In this document: in pieces, positions 1 through 6,909 of the stretch
Layout: every line of letters starts with the position of its first letter
How positions within the stretch are numbered: position 1 is the first letter of the stretch
Source: Pseudomonadota bacterium
GTDB lineage: Bacteria; Desulfobacterota; Anaeroferrophillalia; Anaeroferrophillales; Tharpellaceae
NCBI GenBank assembly: GCA_030641485.1
Contig: DAOWHJ010000009.1
Location: forward strand, 1-15,512
Length of the DNA stretch: 15,512 nt
Direction of reading: 5' to 3'
Program-made: the position numbers and the translations under genes
Notes under the pieces: generated by a model
Databases searched by the model: none
Seen by the model: the letters and a program-made list of their open reading frames with translations, nothing else
Told to the model about the DNA's origin: nothing

Positions 1-651
1 AGAGAGGATAATGGTACGCTCTTTATCAGCCTGAGAACGAATTTTCATCGCTTTCTCCTCCCCTTCTGAACGATAACTCTTGGCCTGACGCTGGCGCTCA
101 GCCTGCATTCTCGTAAAGACATGTTTCTCGTTCTCACGCGGAAGGTCAGCGGCTTTAATCCGCACATCCACCACTTCAATCCCATACTCAGCTGCAGATT
201 TATTGCTCTGTTCTGTAACTACGTGCATGATCTCTTCGCGAACCTTGGAGACAATATCATTTAAAGTCTCTTTACCAAGTTCGACCCGGAGCTGAGAATA
301 GATAATGTCATCGAGACGGGATTGAGCCCCAGCTTCAGTTCTTACCGACTGGTAAAATTTCAGTGGATCAACAATCCGCCATTTTGAGTAGTTGTCGATA
401 ACCAGGTTTTTCTTATCACTGGTGATGACCTCAGCCGGGGCTGCATCATAATGTAACAGGCGTCGATCAAAGGAGATAACCTGTTGCATAAAAGGAATCT
501 TAAATTTTAGTCCGGGATCTTTAATAACCTTAACCGGTTTCCCAAGCTGCAGAATCAACGACTGCTGAGTCTGGTCGACAATAAAAAGACCATTGTAGAA
601 AATGAATAAAACAACTACCAGTAAAATCAAAATTGGTTTGGCAATTTTCAT
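1..651 (-). CDS. hflC: HflC, SPFH/band-7 FtsH-modulator subunit (3' end cut by window edge)
   Basis: HflC is the partner of HflK. Together they form a large inner-membrane complex that faces the periplasm and restrains the FtsH protease. The visible part is 217 codons, starting with MKIAKPILILLVVVLF, a single N-terminal membrane anchor at about residues 5-22. A band-7 domain follows, starting near FIVDQTQQSLILQLGKP. Towards the visible end come the conserved VVDVRIKAADLP and a charged helical stretch, RMQAERQRQAKSYRSEGEEK, typical of HflC. The C-terminal part lies beyond base 1. The start ATG overlaps the hflK stop by one base (TAATG), so the two genes are translationally coupled in the usual hflK-hflC order. 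Identification is firm. Confidence 0.95.
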   Translation of the reverse strand, partial: MKIAKPILILLVVVLFIFYNGLFIVDQTQQSLILQLGKPVKVIKDPGLKFKIPFMQQVISFDRRLLHYDAAPAEVITSDKKNLVIDNYSKWRIVDPLKFYQSVRTEAGAQSRLDDIIYSQLRVELGKETLNDIVSKVREEIMHVVTEQSNKSAAEYGIEVVDVRIKAADLPRENEKHVFTRMQAERQRQAKSYRSEGEEKAMKIRSQADKERTIILS

Positions 652-1715
652 TATTCAGCCCCCCCGATTTTAAATTGTGACCCACCCTTAGAAGTTCGAG
701 TCTCTAACGGTAGCAGCGGCAATATCGATCTACCGACCTTAGGGTCAACAATAATTTTGTCGATATCGTCCAAAACCTTCTCCATCATCTCAAGTTTCAT
801 CCTTTTCCGAGTTATCTCCGGGGCCTGCTTGTAGGCAGTGTAGTTGGCCAGAAAGCGGTCAGCGTCACCGGTCGATTGGTTGACCAGCTCAGCCTTGTAG
901 GCTAAAGCCTGGTTAATAATCTCTGTTGCCTTACCGTGGGCTTTGGGCAGAATCTCGTTACTGTAACCCTCAGCTTCATTTATCATGCGAATTTTGTTCT
1001 CCTTCGCACTGGCAACATCTTGAAACGATTGAATAACCTGCTTGGGTGGGTGTACGTCCTGGAGCTGAACCGCAACAATTGAGACCCCGGAATCATAACT
1101 ATCCAAGATCTCCTGGAGACGCTTTTCACAATCTTGCTGGATTTTGTATTTCCCTGAGGTCAGAACAATATCAATATCATTCTTACCCACAACTTCACGC
1201 ATAGCGGCTTCGGTTGCGACGCGAACGGTTGCAGTCTGATTATTTATGTTGAAAAGATAATCTATGGGATCATTTATCCGATATTGAACAATAAACTGAG
1301 CGTTAACTATATTCTCATCACCGGTTAACATCATCGACTCACGCGGAACCATCTGATAACGAGCCGGAGACCCTGAAGAGACCGTGCGAAAACCAATTTC
1401 AAGGCGTTTTACCTGGGTAACCTTAGGCTTGAGAACTGACTCTATAGGTTTTGGCATATGCCAGTGCGGCCCGGATTTGGTGGTGTAGATTGCTTCACCG
1501 AAACGCTTCACCACCCCGAGTTCGTCAGGGGCAACAATATAGAAACCAGTTGCGAGCCAGCCTACCAGAAGAACCACAACCAACAACAAAGGCCCACCCG
1601 GAGGCCCGTTTGACACCCCCTTTCCGGCCCGATTAAAGACCTTTTTGATTATATCCTCAATATCGGCCGGCTGTTTATCTTTGCCGTTTTCATCTCCATT
1701 ATATTCCCAGGGCAT
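651..1715 (-). CDS. hflK: HflK, SPFH/band-7 FtsH-modulator subunit
   Basis: HflK is the larger subunit of the HflKC complex, which surrounds FtsH in the inner membrane and affects membrane-protein quality control. The protein is 354 aa, somewhat shorter than the E. coli form. It opens with the family-typical MPWE and an acidic/basic cytoplasmic stretch, then a Gly/Pro segment and one membrane helix at about residues 42-61 (LLLVVVLLVGWLATGFYIV). The band-7 domain starts at IVAPDELGVVKRFGE, and VSIVAVQLQDVHPP is a conserved HflK segment. A long helical region follows up to about residue 330. A good ribosome-binding site (AAGGAGAAG) precedes the ATG. The gene lies 112 bp downstream of lolA and is coupled to hflC by a one-base overlap. 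Confidence 0.96.
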   Translation of the reverse strand: MPWEYNGDENGKDKQPADIEDIIKKVFNRAGKGVSNGPPGGPLLLVVVLLVGWLATGFYIVAPDELGVVKRFGEAIYTTKSGPHWHMPKPIESVLKPKVTQVKRLEIGFRTVSSGSPARYQMVPRESMMLTGDENIVNAQFIVQYRINDPIDYLFNINNQTATVRVATEAAMREVVGKNDIDIVLTSGKYKIQQDCEKRLQEILDSYDSGVSIVAVQLQDVHPPKQVIQSFQDVASAKENKIRMINEAEGYSNEILPKAHGKATEIINQALAYKAELVNQSTGDADRFLANYTAYKQAPEITRKRMKLEMMEKVLDDIDKIIVDPKVGRSILPLLPLETRTSKGGSQFKIGGAE

Positions 1716-1771
1716 TAACTTCTCCTTTTTCCTAATTTAATGATCACAAAAAAACTTAACAATTTTGTCGT

Positions 1772-1800
1772 AATTAAATGACTCACGTTCAATAAGTCAA
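1772..1800 (-). promoter_or_regulatory. possible promoter for hflK-hflC
   Basis: On the minus strand TTGACT (1800-1795) matches the -35 consensus at five of six positions. After 17 bp comes TTAATT (1777-1772), a poor -10. It lies in the 112-bp gap between lolA and hflK, about 60 bp ahead of the hflK start. The -35 is convincing but the -10 is weak, so this is tentative. Confidence 0.25.
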
Positions 1801-1827
1801 CCTGTTTTCAACTTTTACAACAAATAA

Positions 1828-2574
1828 TCACTGTCCTAACGGCATGACATCACACCCTTGCGGGGGAATAAAACTAAAATGGGCAGCGGGCAGGGTTGGA
1901 TCTGGGCCACTCTCCCACTTATAAGTAATAACGATCTTGTTGGCAAACAGATCCTCCATCCGGGTCTCCTTCAGCATTAAGTCCGCTGCGGAAAAAATTA
2001 TTTCCAAACTTTTAAATGGCGGTGCTTTATCTTCAATCTGGGGCTGGAGTTTAACCGCTAGCCGGTCAGATGTCCGATTCAACTCAAGTTGAAGCCCTTT
2101 TTGCACAGGTTTCAATTTTGCCAGAAGGTTAACTAAAACTCGGGCCTCTTTAATTTCCTTGACCTTACCGAGCATTACCTGATTGAGGTCAGGAGTGTAG
2201 TACCAGATAGTTTTACCATCTGAGACCAAGAGCTGCTTTCCTGGAATTTTATATTCCCAACGCATCTTATCCGGCCCCTGAATCCAGATACGCCCCATAC
2301 TCAAGGTCGTTTCATTAGTGTCAACATAGGTGGTTTTCTGGGTAAAACGCCCGCTGAAAGCCTCAGCACGGCTATACTTCTGCCGAATCTGGCCCAGGAT
2401 TTTCTCTTGCTCGCTCTTTTTCAAAACCAGACTTTTATCAAGCGCTGATTTTTCTTCACCAGGTGAGGCTTTCTTGATTAGCGAATCAGCCCAAGCTGAA
2501 GACAAGAAAAAAAACAACAAAATTATACCTACACTTAAAAACTTGCGTAAAGGTAACTGCAAAAATTTTTTCAT
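1828..2574 (-). CDS. lolA: LolA, periplasmic outer-membrane lipoprotein carrier
   Basis: LolA receives mature lipoproteins from the LolCDE transporter and ferries them through the periplasm to the outer membrane. The protein is about 248 aa. It has a basic N-terminus, a hydrophobic stretch (VGIILLFFFLSSAWA) and a probable signal-peptidase site after AWA, so it is exported. The LolA fold signature is clear: FSGRFTQKT, then GRIWIQGPDKMRWEYKIPGK, then LLVSDGKTIWYYTPDLNQV. Between signal peptide and fold is a charged segment of roughly 45 residues that makes it longer than E. coli LolA. The start chosen is the ATG at 2574, seven bases after AAGGA. An in-frame TTG one codon earlier (2577) sits too close to that site to be preferred. 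It lies 71 bp from tatD on the same strand. Confidence 0.9.
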   Translation of the reverse strand: MKKFLQLPLRKFLSVGIILLFFFLSSAWADSLIKKASPGEEKSALDKSLVLKKSEQEKILGQIRQKYSRAEAFSGRFTQKTTYVDTNETTLSMGRIWIQGPDKMRWEYKIPGKQLLVSDGKTIWYYTPDLNQVMLGKVKEIKEARVLVNLLAKLKPVQKGLQLELNRTSDRLAVKLQPQIEDKAPPFKSLEIIFSAADLMLKETRMEDLFANKIVITYKWESGPDPTLPAAHFSFIPPQGCDVMPLGQ

Positions 2575-2645
2575 CAACTAATCCTTTAACAATGACTTGT
2601 AACACGTTGAAATAAAAAGACAGGGCAGACACAACAAGTGTCACC

Positions 2646-3419
2646 CTAACCATTTAGATTAAAAACCCTCTCACAGTTTAGGCTGGTAGCAGAGGCAACC
2701 TCTTCCGGGTCTTCATTACGCAAAGAGGCGATCTCCTGAGCAACATATTGGATATAGGCTGGCTCATTACGCTTACCTCGATATGGTACCGGCGTCAGAA
2801 AAGGAGCGTCTGTCTCAATAAGAAGATCATCCAAACTAAGCTTTTTCGCAACCTCAATCTGGAGATGACTACGAGGAAATGTAACAGTTCCGGGAATAGA
2901 GATGACAAAACCTAAATCAACAAAACGCTTGGCCCAAGTAACATCAGCAGAGAAACAGTGAATCACCCCACCATACTGGTACCCTTTCTCGGCACAGATA
3001 ATATCGTAGACCTCCTGATGCGCCTCGCGATCATGAATAATTACCGGCAACTTCAACTCTCCAGCAAGGTTCAACTGGCGCGCAAACTCACGCCTCTGTA
3101 CCGGCTTTGGCGAGTGGTCACGGTAGTAATCCAAACCTATTTCACCATATGCCGCAATCTTACTATCAGCCGCCAGAGCCCATAAACGCACATAATCTGT
3201 TTCACTTGCGGCCTGGGTATTGTGCGGATGGATACCGACTGAGGCATAGATTTCGGGATATTGATGCGCTAACTCCAAGGCCCGTATCGAATCAGCCGGA
3301 TCCGTACCGACAACCACAATTTTCTCAACCCCAACAGCTCGAGCCCGTTTTACGGCACCATCAACATCTTCGTTGAAAGCGCTTAAATTCAAATGACAAT
3401 GTGAATCAATCAGTCTCAT
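2646..3419 (-). CDS. TatD/YcfH-family metal-dependent deoxyribonuclease
   Basis: This is a TatD-family TIM-barrel metal hydrolase; characterised members act as DNases, probably in the cytoplasm. The 257-aa length is normal for the family. The metal-site signatures occur in order: H7 and H9 (IDSHCHLN), E93 (YGEIGLDYYR), H129 (VIIHDREA), H154 (VIHCFS) and D204 (LIETDAPFL). The final segment with PYRGKRNEP is also typical. The start ATG has only a weak upstream GAG as ribosome-binding site. It lies between the creatininase-family gene and lolA on the same strand, and the gaps are short enough for co-transcription. The paralogues TatD, YcfH and YjjV cannot be told apart from this alone, though the sequence looks most like the YcfH type. 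Confidence 0.93.
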   Translation of the reverse strand: MRLIDSHCHLNLSAFNEDVDGAVKRARAVGVEKIVVVGTDPADSIRALELAHQYPEIYASVGIHPHNTQAASETDYVRLWALAADSKIAAYGEIGLDYYRDHSPKPVQRREFARQLNLAGELKLPVIIHDREAHQEVYDIICAEKGYQYGGVIHCFSADVTWAKRFVDLGFVISIPGTVTFPRSHLQIEVAKKLSLDDLLIETDAPFLTPVPYRGKRNEPAYIQYVAQEIASLRNEDPEEVASATSLNCERVFNLNG

Positions 3420-3471
3420 ACTTTTTATTTCTCAATTAATGATAATTATGGATTAATCGGGCAAGCGCACT

Positions 3472-4194
3472 CTAACGTTCGCTGAAAGTTTCAAATTTTG
3501 CAACAAATTCAGCTAACGCTTCAGCGCTCAGCTGACATAATTTTGCCCCCTTCTCCGGGGAGGCAAAACTAGGGTCACCCCAAACTCCACCAGACCAGTA
3601 AGCCCGTTTATTGCGGACCAGAATATAGTCCGGAAAATCGGGAAACTCTCGCGGCGATGAACCTTTGACCAAATCAGGAAAAAGGTATTGAATCCGCGCC
3701 GTTTCAACCTCTCCAGCATGCGAGTCACCCTCAACCTCAACAATCTCATGCCCGGCCCTATAGCAGAAATCGTACTCATTGATCACAGCCAGACGAATAT
3801 CTGGAAACTCTTTAAGCATCTCCTCACCAACCTCAACCAGAGCACCAATATGGGTTTTGCCAGCATGCCCTGAAATTAGAATGAAATTTCGCAAACCTTG
3901 AGAGTAATAACTGCGCACCAAATCCCGCACCAACGCCCTGAATGTATCTGAAGAGATGCTCACGGTCCCAGGATGCTCCGAAGTGCTGCGACAAATCCCA
4001 TAATGAACTGGTGGCGCAACAAAAACCTTACGCATTAAAGCCACCGACTTCACGGTGGCGTAGACTTGCATGGTATCAGTGTCGAGTGGCAAATGCTGGC
4101 CATGCTCTTCAGTTGAGCCAAAAGGTAAAAAAATTGTCCGGCTCTCTTTCAGGCCAGCCACAAATTCTGGCATTGTCATATCGGTGATCAGCAA
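3472..4194 (-). CDS. creatininase-family metal-dependent amidohydrolase
   Basis: Members of this family hydrolyse amide bonds with a two-metal centre. Family functions include creatininase, formamide deformylases of riboflavin/F420 synthesis and the mycofactocin-maturation peptidase, and the substrate here cannot be assigned. Numbered from the start chosen, the hallmark metal motif is PFGSTEEHGQHLPLDTD (about residues 24-40; likely ligands E29, H31, D40). SGHAGK follows with H110, then the conserved SHAGEVET around residue 160. With this start the protein is 240 aa, normal for the family. The start is uncertain. A TTG at 4194 has GAGG seven bases upstream and gives the family-typical MLITDMTMPEF opening. 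ATGs at 4221 and 4179 are alternatives. The frame stays open to an ATG at 4371, but that extension runs through a palindromic repeat and has no family resemblance. Confidence 0.88.
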   Translation of the reverse strand: MLITDMTMPEFVAGLKESRTIFLPFGSTEEHGQHLPLDTDTMQVYATVKSVALMRKVFVAPPVHYGICRSTSEHPGTVSISSDTFRALVRDLVRSYYSQGLRNFILISGHAGKTHIGALVEVGEEMLKEFPDIRLAVINEYDFCYRAGHEIVEVEGDSHAGEVETARIQYLFPDLVKGSSPREFPDFPDYILVRNKRAYWSGGVWGDPSFASPEKGAKLCQLSAEALAEFVAKFETFSER

Positions 4195-4253
4195 TTTAGA
4201 CCTCGTCAGTTTCAGACACATATTTAGAAATAACTCTATGTCATTTTCAACAA

Positions 4254-4328
4254 TTAGCCACAGACCCACACAGACAACCCCGGACAAAACCCTTTTGTCT
4301 GTGTGAGTCAGTGTGGGGCTGTGGCTAA
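4254..4328. repeat. REP-like imperfect palindrome (CCACAG...CACACAGAC type)
   Basis: The outer arms at 4254-4271 (TTAGCCACAGACCCACAC) and 4311-4328 are inverted copies with one mismatch in 18. Inside, CACACAGACAA (4267-4277) is repeated perfectly inverted at 4295-4305, and GACAAAA/TTTTGTC (4283-4289/4293-4299) offers a further pairing. The CACA-rich repeated units recur on both arms, so the structure is nested. It lies between divergent genes, so a terminator role is unlikely. It resembles the short CCACAGA-type palindromic intergenic repeats found scattered in many environmental bacteria, but copy number in this genome cannot be judged from one window. Confidence 0.75.
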
Positions 4329-4437
4329 AAAAGTTGTTGCGTTGGAAGCTAACAATTCCCAAAGATAACACAAATCCTATGAGATTGTCACTATCATATT
4401 AGTAAATTACTGAGCTTAAATAGTCATATAAAAATCA

Positions 4438-4466
4438 TTGACATTTGTACGATTTTACATTAGACA
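4438..4466 (+). promoter_or_regulatory. probable sigma-70 promoter of the TonB receptor gene
   Basis: A perfect -35 hexamer TTGACA (4438-4443) is followed after exactly 17 bp by TAGACA (4461-4466), a mediocre -10 (three of six). Transcription would start near 4473 and give a leader of about 200 nt before the receptor ATG at 4676, covering the terminator-like structure annotated below. Confidence 0.45.
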
Positions 4467-4490
4467 GGCCCCATTGTCGCAGACACCACA

Positions 4491-4585
4491 ACCATGAAGG
4501 TTGGATTTATTCTTATATACGACAAAAAAATAGCTAAGAAAACCCAGCTAGCAACACCAACATCATCATTGACCACGAAGGTCGG
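4491..4585 (+). repeat. two near-identical 14-nt leader motifs (ACCAYGAAGGTYGG)
   Basis: ACCATGAAGGTTGG (4491-4504) recurs 81 bp later as ACCACGAAGGTCGG (4572-4585), 12 of 14 identical and differing only by two T/C changes. Each copy contains a small self-complementary hairpin (ACC-AYGAA-GGT). The second copy forms the 5' arm of the downstream terminator. The first copy could pair with the same 3' arm if one G-U wobble is added, so the two may compete. Confidence 0.5.
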
Positions 4586-4630
4586 CAAAATGCTTACAGG
4601 AGTAAGCAAAAGCCGCTTTCGTGGTTTTTT
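4573..4630 (+). terminator. intrinsic terminator inside the receptor leader (attenuator-like)
   Basis: CCACGAAGG (4573-4581) pairs with CTTTCGTGG (4616-4624). After a bulged T, CGGC (4583-4586) pairs with GCCG (4612-4615), and an inner hairpin forms from GCTTAC/GTAAGC (4592-4597/4602-4607). TTTTTT (4625-4630) follows directly. This is a Rho-independent terminator placed 45 bp before the receptor ATG and on its strand, so it would cut short the receptor's own transcript. An alternative pairing, GTCGGCAA (4581-4588) with TTGCCGAC (4632-4639), is perfect over 8 bp and excludes the terminator stem. This is the arrangement expected of a riboswitch or protein-controlled attenuator. I do not recognise a known riboswitch class. 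Confidence 0.7.
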
Positions 4631-4675
4631 ATTGCCGACTGAAATTACCCCTTTCCCTGTAACTCAGGAGGCGGC

Positions 4676-6883
4676 ATGCAGATAAAGAAACAGATAGGAA
4701 TTTTTTTAACTATATTTTCATTCTCTTTTTGTTTAAACCCACAAATATGTCTGAGCAGTAATGAAATTACAGTTGCAACACAGCTAGAATCAATCACAGT
4801 CAAAGCTCAACCTGCAGCCCCCACCAGCCAACCCGGAAAACCACTATTCACCAGCAATGAACTTACCTCCACCGGCCTAAAACTCGCTGGCGCAGGGGGC
4901 CTGAGCAGTGTTTTTCAGGCATTTTCAATATTGCCCGGCATCAACTCCGAACTCAGTGATCCAACTGGCATTGGTGGAACCACCATGCGCTTGCGCGGGA
5001 TCAAAAGCATGTTCAGCAGTATGACGGTTGAAGACATTCCCAATTATGGCATTATGGGTGTCGGCCCCAGGGATTATATCTACGACCTTGAAAACATGAC
5101 CGCCGTTAAGCTCTACCGAGGCGCAGTCCCAGCTACTGTAAGCAGCGGCATCGGTAATCGCGGAGGCTCATTTTCCCTAGAATTCATTCGTCCCCAGGAA
5201 GAGTTTTCACTACAGTTTGAACAGTGTCTTGGTTCAAACAATTTGAAGCGCACATTTTTTCGAATTGATTCGGGAATTTTGCCTGGACAAGGAAAGTTTT
5301 TTCTTTCAGGGTCTTACACTCAAGCTGACAAGTGGAAAGGTGCCGGAGAGGTTGGCGGTCGCAACCATTTAACCGTCGGTGCTCAACAAGAAATCAAGGA
5401 CAACTTTAACCTAGAACTCTTTTACAACTACAACCAGTCAGAACAGGACCTCTATAAAGGTCTCAATTACAGCCAGGCAAATTCGATTTCAAATTATCAC
5501 GATCTCGACTACCTTGAAGAGTTGACCGGAACTTCTGCCGATCAAGATTACTACAAATACCACCGAACAAAGACAAAAAATAACGACCTGATCATGAATC
5601 TCAACTTTCGCATCAAAGAGCACCATACTCTCTCCTTAAAACATTACCTCTCCACTGAAGATAAAAAATGGATTGATGGCGGGGCTGACAAATATGTCGA
5701 CGCTCAACGTTTCGGAGGTCGCCTCGAATATAAAGGAGAGTGGGACGATTTTTCAGTCAATGCCGGCTACTGGTACGAAAACCATGATCTAGAAAAATAT
5801 ATCCGCAAAAACAGGATAACCTCCCAAGGGCGCAACTACGCTGGCTGGGCCTATCTTGCCGAAAACCGTGGTTCTGGGCACATCCACGCACCTTACCTGC
5901 AGCTAAGCCACACTTTTGGCCTCCTAACCTGCCAAGCCGGGATTAAATATTTTCACTATAATGAACCGGCCAGCCGCACCTACTTAAGCGATAAAACTAC
6001 CCCAGACTCATACCGTAGAGCTTTAAACAATAACCTTGGTATCGACACTGAAATGAGTCTTAAAACAGCGAGCTATCAAAAATGGCTGCCCTCAGCAAGT
6101 GTTGCTTTAACGGTTTCTCCAGAGCTTGAGTTTTACGCTAATTACGGGCGCAATTTCATGCGCCCGTATGCTTATGTTCCGATCGCAATGACCTACAGCA
6201 ATAATCGTGATAAATTTCAAGCTGCCGGAGTCACCCTTCAGGATATTTGTGACCAATGGAAGCTTGAAACCTCAGACAATTTTGATTTTGGTTGCAGCTA
6301 TCAACACCTTTGGTTCAGCTTTACCCCCAGCATCTTCTACGCCCGTCATCACGACCTGCTATTTGCCACCACCGACCCAGAAACCGGTGTCAACTACCAT
6401 CAGAATATTGGTGATGCAACCGTTACAGGAGCTGAATTAGAATTAAATATTTTCCCTACAGACAACCTGATGATTTACGTTAATCCAAGTTACACAAAAG
6501 CAACTATCGCCAAGGCTAAGTTAAATAAGAAGATAAAAAACAACGATCTACCTGACACCCCGCGTGGTTTGCTAAAGACCGGATTCATCTACAATTTCAA
6601 CAAGTTTACAATTGCTCCCTCAATAAAATATACTGACACTCGTTATGGAGATATTAATAATCTGGAAAAAATTGACCACCACACAACGGTAGACCTGAAA
6701 GTTGGCTATAAATTCGACCCGCTATTTAGTTTGAAAGAAGCCAACTTTGAGATCGAACTCACCAATATTTTTGACAAAAAGTATATTGGCTCAATCAAAG
6801 CCGACGACGACGGGTTTGTTGCCAGCCAATATTACGCTGGGATACCATTCACAGTCATATGCAGGATCAAAGGTAGCTTCTGA
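4676..6883 (+). CDS. TonB-dependent outer-membrane receptor
   Basis: This is an outer-membrane 22-strand beta-barrel transporter, energised by TonB-ExbB-ExbD, that imports a scarce ligand such as a metal chelate, corrinoid or similar. The substrate is not evident. The protein is 735 aa. A signal peptide covers about residues 1-28. A TonB-box-like ESITVKAQ lies at about 38-45. The plug domain at about 55-170 contains TTMRLRGIKSMFSSMTVEDI and LYRGAVPATVSSGIGNRGG, matching the usual plug signatures. The barrel follows, rich in alternating aromatic strands, with TNIFDKKYIGS near the end and a terminal phenylalanine, the usual barrel-insertion signal. AGGAGG lies four bases before the ATG. There is no neighbouring ABC transporter, TonB or ExbBD in the window. 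Expression is probably attenuated through the leader. Confidence 0.93.
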   Translation: MQIKKQIGIFLTIFSFSFCLNPQICLSSNEITVATQLESITVKAQPAAPTSQPGKPLFTSNELTSTGLKLAGAGGLSSVFQAFSILPGINSELSDPTGIGGTTMRLRGIKSMFSSMTVEDIPNYGIMGVGPRDYIYDLENMTAVKLYRGAVPATVSSGIGNRGGSFSLEFIRPQEEFSLQFEQCLGSNNLKRTFFRIDSGILPGQGKFFLSGSYTQADKWKGAGEVGGRNHLTVGAQQEIKDNFNLELFYNYNQSEQDLYKGLNYSQANSISNYHDLDYLEELTGTSADQDYYKYHRTKTKNNDLIMNLNFRIKEHHTLSLKHYLSTEDKKWIDGGADKYVDAQRFGGRLEYKGEWDDFSVNAGYWYENHDLEKYIRKNRITSQGRNYAGWAYLAENRGSGHIHAPYLQLSHTFGLLTCQAGIKYFHYNEPASRTYLSDKTTPDSYRRALNNNLGIDTEMSLKTASYQKWLPSASVALTVSPELEFYANYGRNFMRPYAYVPIAMTYSNNRDKFQAAGVTLQDICDQWKLETSDNFDFGCSYQHLWFSFTPSIFYARHHDLLFATTDPETGVNYHQNIGDATVTGAELELNIFPTDNLMIYVNPSYTKATIAKAKLNKKIKNNDLPDTPRGLLKTGFIYNFNKFTIAPSIKYTDTRYGDINNLEKIDHHTTVDLKVGYKFDPLFSLKEANFEIELTNIFDKKYIGSIKADDDGFVASQYYAGIPFTVICRIKGSF

Positions 6884-6909
6884 TTTGAAACTTAAAAAAT
6901 TAAAAAAAT

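Noticed and set aside
3437..3455. AT-rich stretch around ATGATAATTATGG that resembles a Fur box
   Set aside because: The match to the 19-bp palindrome is poor and it precedes a tatD-type gene, not an iron gene.
4491..4585. Resemblance to tandem-hairpin guanidine-II (mini-ykkC) riboswitches because of the ACGA-containing loop
   Set aside because: Only the second copy has ACGA, the stems are short, the spacing is too long, and guanidine riboswitches are not expected before TonB receptors.
4494..4685. Small plus-strand frame in the receptor leader that could be a leader peptide
   Set aside because: It has no ribosome-binding site before its ATG, runs through the terminator hairpin and overlaps the receptor start. 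Its sequence looks random, with no run of one amino acid as in classical attenuator peptides.
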